From Gnetum montanum (Eukaryota; Streptophyta; Gnetopsida; Gnetales; Gnetaceae): DNA of 64,000 nt. Of this stretch, positions 23,068 through 34,215 are shown piece by piece. A model generated the notes under the pieces. That model was not told where the DNA came from, did not search any database, and saw nothing but the letters and a program-made list of their open reading frames with translations. The position numbers and the translations under genes were made by a program. Each line of letters begins with the position of its first letter. Position 1 is the stretch's first letter. The stretch is from positions 849,831 to 913,830 of the forward strand of contig MNCI01007621.1 in the NCBI GenBank assembly GCA_015680685.1, read 5' to 3'.

Positions 23068-23870
23068 TGATGAGTCGCATTTTCTTAAGTCCCATCGATG
23101 CGGCCTCATCAACATGATCCCATCAATGTGGCCTTGTTTATGAGCTCTTTGGTCATAATTGTAGTGGAGCCTTACATTTTTGTCATTTGGAAGTTATAAT
23201 ATTTTTCTCAGTGCCCACAATAGGAGTGAAAGAGTGTACAAATCTTTATTTAAGCACTATTATACTTGAGAATGGTAATATGTGCAACAATAAAGACAAG
23301 CATTCTGATAAACCTTGTAACACTTTGAAATAGGTTAATTGTTTATTTATGCATTTAATGTTTCATGAAATTTCCTTTAATGCTTTAAGTAGTTAAAATA
23401 AATTAAGCTAGATTAAATGATGATTAATTAAGCACATAAGTATGACCACTTCAAGCATACTCTTGACACTTGGTAATCCTAGTAACACTTAATGTTTGGT
23501 AACCTAGTAGTGTTAAATGTGCTTAGGATGTGTACAACAAGTGGGAATGGATGCTTATGTTAGGATTAGTTAGGTGTAGCTGATTAGATCAAATTAGTAA
23601 TTAAATTAAATTATTTTATTCATTATTCTTTATCCTTAGGTGACTTAAAACATAAAATGTAAAAATGATAAAAATAATATGCCTCAATTGCACTTAACCA
23701 TACCTTTGCATTTCACAAGTGTAATTAGAAAGACAATGATTGTAAAGGTTAATTTCACTTCCTAGAGACTAGTGTGCTTAGAAGGTTATAAGTCCACAGA
23801 ATTCAACTGAATTTCATTTGGATGCTTAGTGATTCGTATGGTTGGATGTAGGGTCTACTCGTTGCTAATA
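23068..23870 (+). repeat. Element D, 3' LTR (about 800 bp, right end eroded)
   Basis: It starts TGATGAGTCGC. U3 contains CCCATCGATGCGGCC and CCCATCAATGTGGCC, an ATCGAT-type palindrome set instead of GATATC. R/U5 parts are recognisable by GTGCCCACAATAGGAG, AATAAAGAC, GTGTACAACAAGTGGGAATGG and GATTCGTATGGTTGGATGTAGGG. The expected terminal CTCATCA is mutated (GTTGCTAATA), so the end is approximate. The 134-bp tandem array begins within a few bases. Confidence 0.75.
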
Positions 23871-23874
23871 ACCT

Positions 23875-25115
23875 ATTCTAAGGTTATTTCTCATGTTATC
23901 ATCTTACTAAAGATGTGCTTCCTTAAATTTTCTTGTGTGGATTTCTTATGTCATTAATTCAAAAATGTTGTAATTCTTAGGGGTAGTTGTAACATTGGTC
24001 CTTGATCTAGGATTAGTCTTCATGATTCCATCTCACTAAAGATATGATTCTTTAAATGAATCAACTATGTGTGGGATGCATGTGTCATTAATTCAATAAT
24101 ATTGTGATTCTCATGGGTAGTTATCACCTTGGTTCCTGAACTAGGATTAGTCAGCATGATGTCATCTTAGCTAAGATGTGATCCATTAAAAGAGTCAACT
24201 TTACATGTTGTGCATATGTCATTGATTTAGCTATGTTGTGTTTATCATGGGTAGTTATCACATTGGTCCCTAAACTAGGATTAGTTAGCATGATGTCATC
24301 TCACCAAAGATGTACTCTCTTATACAAGTTAACTATATGTGGGGTTCTTGTGTTATGAATTCAAAAATGTTGTGATTCTCATGGGTAGTTTGTAACACCA
24401 ATCCCTGAGTTAGGATCAATCAACATGATATCGTAGCACCAAAGATGTGCTTTCTTAAATAAGTTAACTATGTGTGAGATGCTTCTATCATCAAATCAAT
24501 AGTATTGTAATTATCATAGGTAGTTGTAACATCAGTTCCTAAATTAGGAATAGGCCTCATATTGTCATCCTACTAAAGATGTGCTTCCTTAAACAAGTCA
24601 ACTATATGTGGGATTCATGTATCATTGATTCAACAATGTTATGATTCTCATGGGTAGTTGTAATGCCAATCCTTGTACTAGGGTTAGTTATCAAGTTATC
24701 ATTTCACCCAAGATGTGCTCCCTTTCATGAGTCAACTCTATGTAAGATACTTTTGTCATGAATTTAGCAATATTATGATAATCATGGATAGTTCTAACAC
24801 TAGTCTCTAAACTAGTGTTACTCCTCATGATGTCATCTCCCTAAAGATATGCTCAATTATATGAGTTAATTATGTGTGGGATGCTTGTGTCATTGATTCA
24901 GAAATGTTAAGATTCTTATGGGGTAGTTGTAACATCATTTCCTAAACTAGGGTTACTCCTCATGATGCCATCTCACTAAAGATATGCTCCCTTAGATAAA
25001 TCAATTATGTGTGGGATGCTTCTATCATTAAATTAGCAATGTTATGATTTTCATGGGTAATAGTAACACTAGTCCTTGAACTAGGATTAGTTCTCATATT
25101 GTCATCTCAATAATA
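23875..25115. repeat. Tandem array, 134-bp unit, about nine copies
   Basis: Each unit contains CATGGGTAGTT(G/A)T, then CCTGAACTAGGATTAGTC and AAAGATGTGCTCCCTTA. Anchors at 23981, 24115, 24249, 24383, 24518, 24652, 24786, 24921 and 25055 are spaced 134 or 135 bases apart. Units differ by many substitutions but almost no indels. No open frame runs through it. Confidence 0.9.
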
Positions 25116-27062
25116 GTATCTTGCTTTAGGATGCTCTTCCAAACTTTCTTATTTTATCTTGTCAATGCTTCAATATTAGCAAGTACATCAAAACCATTTT
25201 CTACATATTTTCAAACTTCACTAATTTGTAATAAAGACATCAAGAGATGGCTCCAAAGTGGTATTCTTAAAAATAATTAAAATGATAGTACAAGTTGGAT
25301 GTTATTCACTTAAAATTCTTGAACACTAATGTTCTAATATTACAAATGTTCTATTTCCTAAAAGTTGTTATTAACTGTTAAGGTTTTAATGGCAATTATG
25401 ATGGTAAACATGACATACATGAGTGATACCATATAAAATATATAAATTAACTTTAAATATCCACTACTATGGGTATATACACATGGATGGATATTATTCT
25501 TACAATTTTTTATGCTAAAAAGCCTCCAAGTCATGAGGTATTAGCCAAACAGTAAGATTCTTGATTTGAAATCTTCAAGTCATGGGTTTAGTTTTGGTAG
25601 GCAATGTTGAGTTATAAAAAGTTTAATTAAAGTGTACCTATATTACAATTATTTTAAGGTTTCAACACCCCCTAAGAAACCTACTAACCACCTGGATCAT
25701 ATGAAGCAACATTGTACACAACTTAAAATTCTGACTCTAATAGAAAACATGCTAGACTAATAACTTTAGACCTAGGATGCATGAAATACTTGCGACCACA
25801 TAGCTTTATAATGTAGTTAAAAATAAGAGTTAGTTATTAAGAATGCAACTTTTACTCTAACAAAAAAAAAAAAAAAAAACACTCAACTCTGTAGTCATTT
25901 TTATTATTTTCATTTTTACCCTTACCATGGCTTTTACTCTTTTCCCTTTATCTAGTAATTTCGCTACTTCAGTAGTTTTATTCCACTACTCTTGGTGATT
26001 CCACTGATCTAATGATTTTGATCTTATTGATCCAATTTTCTTATCCAAAGGCTCATGTTGGTGATTATGCTCTTTTTCATTTAGTTTTCTCTACAGTTCC
26101 AAAAGTTGTGATTTTTATGAATTCTCTATAGTTCCAAATGATTTTCTGTGAATTTGTGAGTTTTTGAATTCTACTTCTTAGCATACTTGTGAATTTTGCT
26201 ATTGCTACTACTACAAAAATTTAGGGCTTACTTTAACAGTGACAACTTGAGTGGTAAGGTACATATTTTTATCGTTAGAAGGCTTATAATTTGAAGGAAG
26301 CTGGATTGTACACTATTGGCCTTATATATATAAAAATTGTATATAGCAAACTAGTTTATGGAGTTTACATGCATCTTTGGAGCTATGAAATTTTAATATT
26401 ACTAAATAACGTAAGTATGCCTATTGGCCAACCTTATAGTTTCATTTAAAAGTTATGGAGCATTAATGGTTTAATGATATTATGGTAACTAAAGTTATAA
26501 TTTAATAATGATCTATAAAGAGAAGATACCTTTTTTCACTATATTGGACACCTAAAAATTTTCAAAAATATGTTCGAAAATTTTATTTTTATGCAATATC
26601 AACAACTAATTAAAATGATTTCATGTGTTATTATGTATGGCCGTATCAATGTTAACAAATAATAGGCATGATGAGGATAGCAATCAATCATCTATCTCAT
26701 TGTGTCCTTGTAGTAGTGGTTTGTAGTTATTCATCCTAAAAAGGATTGGTAGTGTATGAAATTTTTCCATAAAAATGCAAAACCTCCAAACTGAACTTTC
26801 TTTGATTTCTTTCCACAAAGGGTCTACTTCTCACCTAAAAAATGGCCAAAGATGTATTTAAATAAGAAAACAACCTACCAGGTCAAGTGAGTCATTTACA
26901 ACTACTTCGATATTAGTAGTATTTCATTAGTAAAAATGCTAACATTATTATTTAAGAATCAACAATTGTTTAAGTTATAAGCTTTGGGATAAAGGCTGGG
27001 TATCTTTGTTGTATTGATATCACATAACTCTTGATATGGATATGTCCTTTTTATATCATTAG
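25116..27062. other. AT-rich intergenic stretch
   Basis: No gene supported. It contains a possible tRNA-derived SINE fragment (25515-25640) and an A-run (25862-25879). It ends at the ATTAG target duplication of element G. Confidence 0.5.
25515..25640 (+). repeat. Possible tRNA-derived SINE fragment
   Basis: GTATTAGCCAAACAGTAAG followed about 30 bases later by CATGGGTTTAGTTTTGG resembles box A and box B spacing of a tRNA-like promoter, with a weak box B. Minus-strand sequences of similar style lie at 52955-53168. Weak match; no clear 3' tail. Confidence 0.3.
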
Positions 27063-27920
27063 TGATGGGATGCGATATCACATGGGCTGCGATATTGTGT
27101 CCACTGTGATATTGCATCCCCTGCGATATCATGTACGCGATATCGTGTCTTCCCCTATGATATCACATACGCGATATCGCAGGGCATCAAATCTATAAAT
27201 AAGAGGCAGCTCTCCCTTGTTTCTCATTCTAGGCCAAGACAGTAGTGAAACTCTGGTAGTTTGATCTCTCTAGAGATAAAATATTTTCCATGTGCCCACA
27301 ATAGGAGCTCCAAAGTGAATGGATCTTTATTTGAGCAAATATTGTACCTGAACACAAGTTTGTGTACGATAATAAAGACGAACTTCTTGGATAAACCTTG
27401 TAGTGCATGGAATAGGATAAATAGGATTTTAGTTATTTTTATTTACTATTTATCATTTAATCACTTTATTAGTCATTAAATCTCTCTCAACCCTTCTCTC
27501 CTAGTTAAGTGCCTCAGTACGACCGCTTCAAGCACGTGCATTACGCTTGGTGATCCCAGCAACGACTAGCGTTTGGTAACCAAGGTTGCATTGGTTCAGG
27601 GTGTGAACGGTAAGTGGGAATGGATACTGATGCTAGGTTAATTAAGGCTTAGTTAGTTAGTTAAAGTTAGTTAATTAGTCTCTTCACCCTTCACCTCGTT
27701 AGCATAGGAGATAAAACAGATAAGAAAAAAAAATCATATACCTCAGACTTACTTAACCATACAACCATGAAAAATACAAGTAAGTCTAGGAAGACAATGA
27801 ATAATTAACCTTAAGTGTTCCATAAGGTGTGTAGGCACTTAGTCTATGGAGTTTGACCGGATCACGTGTGCTACGCTCGTATTCATATGGTTGAGTGTAG
27901 GGGTATCCCGCCACTCATCA
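27063..27920 (+). repeat. Element G, 5' LTR (858 bp)
   Basis: It runs from TGATGGGATGCGATATCAC to CGCCACTCATCA. It contains six or more GATATC-type motifs between 27070 and 27180, TATAAATAAGAGGC from 27194, AATAAAG in R, and GGTAAGT at 27609-27615. This is the fullest version of the C/G-type LTR in the window. Confidence 0.93.
27070..27207 (+). promoter_or_regulatory. LTR G U3 palindrome cluster and TATA box
   Basis: GATATC-centred motifs alternate with CCCC spacers (GCGATATCATG, GCGATATCGTG, GTGATATTG, TGATATCAC). The outermost arms CCCTGCGATATC and GATATCGCAGGG are complementary. TATAAATAAGAGGC begins at 27194. Confidence 0.6.
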
Positions 27921-27921
27921 T

Positions 27922-27939
27922 TGGCACTATTGCCAGGGA
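27922..27939 (+). other. Primer-binding site of element G (tRNA-Asp type)
   Basis: TGGCACTATTGCCAGGGA, a few transitions away from TGGCGCCGTTGCCGGGGA, one base after the LTR. Confidence 0.82.
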
Positions 27940-28065
27940 CTAAGTGTTTGTGTGCTAAGTAGAACATAGGAAATTATTCACATTGTCGGGAGCTTAAGAA
28001 AACCCTTAGGGTTAATTAAATGAGAAATTATCTAATGGTTAATCAGCATACCGAACAAAGTTAAA

Positions 28066-30576
28066 ATGTCTTCTTCTCCTCATAAGAGCAATTCAAGACC
28101 TAGGGATCATACAAGAAATAGTCTGCAGTCTAAAACACATAACCAAAATCCAATAGTTCCTAAACAATACCGAGTGGCATATACTCATCTCGATGAGTAT
28201 ATACCAGATTTTACTTTTATCCTCCATCAGGATGAACAACTGCACTGGAGAGACTTGCAAGGTAACATAGTGTTACCTCCAAATCAGGAAGTCCCTAACA
28301 TGCTTGTTCGTGCTCTTGCATAGATAGGCATGACACAGCTATATGCTGAATACGTTATAGGTGATTTTAACACAAGGGATTATTATCCCATAGTAGCACA
28401 ACATTTCAGGGACTCATGGCAGGAGAGTCACCATACATTGTTGAAGGGAAAAGGGGTCCTGCACGTCCTAAGTGAAATTGGAGATGGTGAACCACTTATA
28501 ATGGGTTCCCCATCGAATGATGTTCCCCCTCCTAATAATAGTGAGGAGGTGGGGTATTAGAACCTATGCTCCAAAATACACAACCCTAGTTCTGACCCCC
28601 GTGAACACCAATTGTTCACTGAGGGAATGAAAACACATGACAAGGATGGGCATTCAGATCGTCATCATGATCAGGGCCATAGCCACAAAAGAGAAGGTAA
28701 GAAACATCGTCATGGTGATGGTTCTCCTTCTTCTTCCCCTTCATCACATCATTCACCCTCTCCTTCCACATTAGGGCATAGCCACCAAGAGCATAATAGT
28801 GAGGATAGAGGTAGACAAAATGAGAGACCTTGACGAGAGAGTCGAGAGAGAGGACGAGGGTAGTCTAGGGAGTCTAGGCATGATAGAAGGGAAAGTAGGA
28901 AACAACGTAGGAATCATAGACATCATGAAATATATGATCATGAAGAACCCCTACTTGCCACCTAAAGTATGGTAGATATCACGGAGGTAGTGAGAATACC
29001 AACAAGGCATCAAAAAGATAGTCAGATCAAACGACTTGACATGAACAACATCCCACGCTTTGAAGGGGGATGTAACGCTGATCCGCAAAATCATTTACAA
29101 GCATTCTACGATGCCTAAACCTTGAAAAACATAGAAAACAAGTGGCAAAAACTAAAGTTATTTCCTTGGACACTCATAAAGGAAGCAGAGGTTTGGTACC
29201 AGTCCTTAGAACTGGAAACCATTAGGAGGTGGAGTACGATGCTAGAACTCTTCAATGATAAATATCAAATGTACTCTAGAGTGTCTAACTTGCGTAAGTA
29301 GATCCAAGGATGGAAATAGGGTAATCTTGAACCCTTGGATGTTGCCATGGGTTGCTACTATGCATTGCTACATCGTTGCCCGGGACATGGTTATGCACAA
29401 CAGGATCAACTCCGCCATCTCGTAGATGGGCTAAGGTATGAAACTAGGAGAACCCTTGGGACTTATGCCCAAGGGAGATTATCAAAACTTAGATCCCATG
29501 AAGTTCACAAATTGTTGGATCAAGTAGCTAAAGAAGAAGGGGAGCTACGAAAAAGAGAAAGCGCAGAAGAATATAACTGCGATCCTTCCCTCTGGAAGAC
29601 AGGAGTGAGATTCTGCAAAAAAGAGGATGAGTCACCACTCAAAGAGTTTGTGAATAGAAAAACCTTGTCACTTCAGAAGCTAACAACAGAAGTGGTGGCT
29701 AAGGTAGATCAGATACAAGAGTCCTTGAATAGTAGATTTGAACTTGTCATGAAAATTATAGAGGAGTCTAAGGAGGAACAAACTAGTGAAAAGGACAAGA
29801 AAAAGAGGAGAGATTTAGGAAATGCACATGACAAGGTTAAGGGAAAAATGAATATCACCGATGAGGTTGTGGATTTGGACATAGAAAATGATGGTGGTTG
29901 TGAGAATTGCCAATATGACCATCCTAAGGGATGTTGTCCAATCATCTCACATCTACAGGAGTCTAGGATGTATGCACTCAACCTAAGACTTAACAAATGA
30001 CAGACACCCCAAAGGTTACCTTATCCCTATGGTAACCCAAGGCAGTTCCACCAATCGTTAACATACTATCTAAGTGGAACTCCACCACAACCTATCAGAC
30101 AACATCAGTAGTGGAAATACCCACAGTTATGGGGGATGCCACTGCCTAAACATCAATACCCTTATTGGCAACCTAATCCTTATGGCTACTACATGCAGTA
30201 GCTGGTTTCTCCAAGTGACTCCATGGGTCACAAAACTCCACAAAGTCACTACTAGGTTCGGGAGTACTTTAGAAGGACTCCTTCTCCTTCGAGAGATGCT
30301 CCACATCCATACCATCCTCCAAATCCATCCGCCTCTCACACACTATTGGTTCCAATACCACCCACTCCAACAATGCAAGGGGAACTCCCCACTCAACCAC
30401 AGCAACGTAATGCTACAAGAGCTGTAAACCTTCAACCCGCTACTAGTTCTGACAACTGCAAGAAGAGAAGACCTTTCTTCAGAACCAAAAGCCTAGACAA
30501 GCTCTCACAACCACAAGCGGTTGAGTCTGTGCACGCTCCTCCAACATACAAGGCTTCGGAGCTCCTTTCAAACTAA
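28066..30576 (+). pseudogene. gag: Element G gag (single frame, nonsense codons only)
   Basis: From ATG 28066 to 30576 every conserved block lies in one frame with no frameshift. Breaks are stops, e.g. 28321, 28558, 28831, 28861, 28963, 29116, 29299, 29317 and 29998, plus three TAGs in the tail. Order: N-terminal region; His/Arg/Ser segment (about 28620-28960, with SPSSSPSSHHSPSPSTLG followed by Arg/Glu/Ser repeats); capsid (about 29050-29540, with HLQAFYDA, RRWSTMLELF and CPGHGYAQ); Lys/Glu-rich linker; CENCQYDHPKGCC knuckle at 29899-29937 (CX2CX3HX4C); Pro/Tyr-rich tail continuing into protease. Athila/Tat-type gag by motif pattern. Its relatives in A and C are shifted or deleted. Confidence 0.85.
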
Positions 30577-31250
30577 TACTAGATCTCAACACATATGGTT
30601 ATGCTAACACATACTGTAACTAACTAGATTAAGGTAGGCCACCTTCCTAGGAAACTATCTAACCCTGGAAGTCCCTTAATCTACCTCCAAGTCACTGGGA
30701 ATGAACCACATAAGGCTCTTCTTGACTCAAGTTCCGAAGTCAACTTAATATCACGAGAAATGTATCAAGCCTGAAACTTGCCCCAACTCAAAATGAGCAA
30801 CATTCAACTAGAGTTGGATGACCAGTCCATCACCATTCCCTTGGGGTTGATGGAGGACATCATTACCACTATGTGTGGTTGGTCATACCCAGCTATTTCT
30901 TGGTGATAGAAGTTAACAACGAAGGGGGCTTTCCAATTATAATGGGAAGGGCATGGCTAAGCATAATAGATGCATGCCTAGGGATCCATGATCTTTCCTT
31001 GGAGATATTTAAGGTAAAAATTTATGGAAAGATCAAGAAGAAGAAATTTCCATGCATCACATACAGTGACTCAGAGGGTGATGACATGAAGGAATCATGG
31101 GTGATGCGAAATTTAACATCTCCTACATGTAACCAGTGTGCACCAAAGGATAACATACAAAGGTACTTGTATGTAGCAACCACACAACAAGAGCGTACCC
31201 AATGGTTGACAGCTGATCAAGGAAGTAGCCCACCAACATGCATGGAATGA
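30577..31250 (+). pseudogene. Element G protease (broken)
   Basis: Continues the gag frame to near 30894, where one base is missing (AGCTATTTC versus AGCTGATTTC in A and C), then shifts to the open piece ending 31250. The catalytic region reads ALLDSSSEVNLIS, so Asp is kept but the Gly is lost. FPIIMGRAWLSI is the second block (near 30930-30965). The tail has SPTCNQCAP, a CX2C matching CNRC in A. It then passes directly into the post-integrase sequence. Confidence 0.78.
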
Positions 31251-33057
31251 ACTGGGGAAATAACCCATGTCATCAATGAAGGCATAGATACATTGGAATA
31301 TGAGTGTCACCAACTTCCACCCCTTAACTTGAAAACATCAATTGGGAGAAGTTGGACAATTCTAAAAAATTCAAATAGGCGTTCGTTATTTTGAATCTCT
31401 CCCTTTCCATTCAGTCATGGGGGAGATGGCCACCTATGCTAATCATTTGGGGCCCTAAGTTTTTTTTAGTTTTTGTTTTACACATTTTCGTTTTACACAT
31501 TTTTGTTTACACATTTTTGTTTTAGACCTTTTTGTTTTATACATTTTTGTTTTACACGTTTTTGTTTTACACATTTTTGTTTTACAAATTTCTTTAACTT
31601 TTCTTGTTTTTGTTTTACAACATCATTATACTTTTTCATTTATGTGTGTGTGTGTGTTATCCATCTTGTAAGTTTGTCATGTAATAAGTGTTCTTCATGA
31701 TGGTATGAACTATTTTCCTATTGATTGCTAATGTTTGGTTTTTACCTTTAAGTCATGATGTTGATACTAAGGTATGTCTCTTTTGATATAGTAGGTAATG
31801 AGTCCACTTCATCCGTTCATCCACAAGTTTCTATGGTCTCTCTTGACTTGGAAATGTATAGTCCCTTTTTAAATAAGAACTATAATGAATCGGTGACTAG
31901 GAATTTCTCAAACTAAGGAAGGACTCAAGGATTGAAAAGGGTATGGCTTCAAGGGAACTTGATGCATTTTTGTTGGCCATTCTCTTGGGTTCTTAGATGT
32001 TTTCTTTTTGATTTTTCTTACCGTTTCGATGTTACTTAATCATCGGGAAGCTAAGCAAATAAAAATAACAAAGTCTTTGCATGGTGTGGTTCTCATGCAT
32101 AAAAAAATAAAAAATAAAAAAACAAAAAAAAAGAAAGAAAAAGAAAAGAAAAGTAAGAATTCAAAGCACACCCCTTAGATGAAATAATAATTTGGGCTAC
32201 AAGCAATGGTTATGGAACTAACATAAAAATGTTTCCTCTAACTAAGGCCCTTCTCGCTTTCCATTCTCTCCTCCTTGTTTCGTCGACATGGTGGTGGCTC
32301 TTGGGTGAAGGCATTCTTGTTACTTCAAGAGGTTGGATTGGCCAAATGCATTAATGTGAAGTCATTGGATGTGGTTTGTTTGAGGCTCGACTTGGAATGG
32401 GATCTACTAAGTCACACTAATCATTAACTATACAAGGGGCTATACACCACCTTGTTCTTGGGATTCCATTCCATTCTCTTCTCTCCATCCTTTTCTCCAT
32501 TGTTCACCTCATTTCCAGTTGTATCATTAGTGTATATTTTGGTTGATGCATTGTTTTCTTTTTGGTAAATTCTTGTGGTTAAGAATGTAACTCTTGTTCC
32601 AAGTAACATTCCTAGATCATACGGACTCTTTGAATGTGGGTTTGTCAAGGCATTAAGGGCATGAGCCTGCTCTGGGGAGGACCCACTGACATTCTTATTT
32701 GGTGCACTAGTTAAATTCTTTTCCTTAACATTTCTGCAATCCACTTTATTTTTTTCATTTCCATCTTGACATCCATTTCATCGATGTCATAGTTGTCTCT
32801 TTTTCTCCATCTTTCTTGTTCCTTTTCTTTCTCCATTCTATAGCTACCAGAGGTTCGCTCTTAGTCATGGGGGTCTAGACCCAAATTTTTTCAATTTTCT
32901 CCTAACCCCTACACCTTCAGTAGTCACCATAAATATATCTCTAGACCCATATCAGCCATACCACAACTCAACCAATGAACCTTTCACTGAAGCAAGGTAT
33001 CAATTGCATTATGATTCATTTACCCTTGCTAATATAAAGACTGTGTTGTGTGTGCAG
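31251..33057 (+). other. Element G 3' region (noncoding)
   Basis: Collinear with A and C. It holds polypurine-like motifs (31413-31424 and 32863-32873), the expanded T-rich minisatellite (31467-31620), a GT run (31643-31658), an A-rich low-complexity run (32099-32155) and the conserved block (32630-32700). No gene supported; an open minus-strand stretch over 32424-32744 is not conserved in A or C. Confidence 0.65.
31467..31658 (+). repeat. T-rich minisatellite (about eight 18-bp units) and GT run
   Basis: Units of the form TTTTTGTTTTACACAT are repeated with small changes, then GT dinucleotides at 31643-31658. It is longer than at the same site in C (16845-16925) and A (3822-3892). Confidence 0.85.
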
Positions 33058-33234
33058 ATGGCGATCATACAACAACGAATTGGATCTAGAGAGAACATTT
33101 GGAATGGAGCAGTGTTGAAATAGCTATGCAAGGAGCAAGATCAATGGAGCGCTTACGGATAGACAATGAAAGGCACAATCTTGGTGTTGGTAGTAGCAAA
33201 ACTTCTTTCTCTCTCTTTCTCTCTCAGCTTCCAA
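33058..33234 (+). pseudogene. Element G remnant of the 3' frame
   Basis: ATG 33058 follows GTTGTGTGTGCAG, the clearest acceptor-like site among A, C and G. The first codons, MAIIQQRIGSRENIWNGAV, match C, then a stop (TAG near 33121) breaks it. Ser/Leu codons in a CT-rich run end it. Likely untranslated relic. Confidence 0.42.
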
Positions 33235-33405
33235 ATAAGGCCTAATGTCAAATGTATAAGGTGTTCACTCTTGTTGTCATTAACACCAGTTTTTTCTTGT
33301 CTTGTAATGATGATCCATTCACATGTCATCCCATTAGTTCCATTCAGTCAATACTCCCATACCTTTCCAATATTTTATAAAGAACTCAAGGACAAGATTT
33401 TATTC

Positions 33406-33418
33406 AATCATGGGGGTA
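33406..33418 (+). other. Polypurine tract of element G
   Basis: CAATCATGGGGGTA directly before the 3' LTR start TGATGGGACG. Confidence 0.8.
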
Positions 33419-34210
33419 TGATGGGACGTGATATCACATGGGCCATGATATCGCGTACGCAATATCGTAGTGCATCATCAAATCTATAAATAAGAGGCAG
33501 CTCTCCCTTGTTTCTCATTCTAGGCCTAGACCGTAGTGAAACTTTGGCAGTTTGATCCCTCCAGAGATAGAATATTTTCCATGTGCTCAGAGTTGGAGCT
33601 CCAAAGTGAACGGATCTTTATTTGAGCAAATATTGTACCTAAACACAAGTTTGTGTACGGTAATAAAGATGAAATTCTTCGATAAACCTTGCAGTGCATG
33701 GAATAGGCTAAATAGGATTTTATTTATTGTTATTTACTATTTATCATTTAATCATTTTATTAGTCATTAAATCTCTCTCAACCCTTCTCTCCTAGTTAAG
33801 TCCCTCAATACGATCGCTTCGAGCATGTGCGTTACGCTTGGTGATCCTAGCAATGACTAGCGTTTGGTAACCAAGGTTGCATTGGTTCAGGGTGTGAATG
33901 GTAAGGGGAACAGATATTGATGCTAGGTTAATTAAAGCTTAGTTAGTTAGTTAAAGTTAGTTAATTAGTCTTTTCACCCTTCACCTCATCATCATAGGAG
34001 ATAAAATAGGAAAGACAAAAAAATCACATACCTCAGACTTACTTAACCATACAACCATGACAAATACAAGTAAGGCTGGGAAGATGATGACTGATTAACC
34101 TTAAGTGTTCCATAAGGTGTGTAGGCACTTAGTCTGTGGAGTTTGACCAGATCACATGTGCTATGCTTGTATTCATATGGTTGAGTGTAGGGGTATCTCA
34201 CCACTCATCA
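33419..34210 (+). repeat. Element G, 3' LTR (792 bp)
   Basis: It runs from TGATGGGACGTGATATCAC to CACCACTCATCA and aligns with 27063-27920 but lacks part of the palindrome cluster (GATATC motifs only to about 33470), which accounts for most of the length difference. TATAAATAAG is near 33485. The donor-like motif is changed to GGTAAGG. Confidence 0.92.
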
Positions 34211-34215
34211 ATTAG

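Larger units (their letters stand above)
27063..34210 (+). mobile_element. Element G: non-autonomous Athila-like gag-pro retrotransposon, best-preserved gag-pro
   Basis: It is 7148 bp long with LTRs 27063-27920 and 33419-34210. A perfect 5-bp target-site duplication ATTAG lies at 27058-27062 and 34211-34215. It has a primer site, gag, protease, long noncoding 3' region, short 3' frame and polypurine tract. It lacks reverse transcriptase, RNase H and integrase. Confidence 0.93.

Noticed and set aside
25862-25879. A-run as the tail of a LINE or processed pseudogene
   Set aside because: No reverse transcriptase, target duplication or parent gene sequence next to it.
33166-33489. Open stretch of 107 codons running into LTR G
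   Set aside because: Crosses the polypurine tract and LTR boundary and is in a different frame from the conserved 3' frame.
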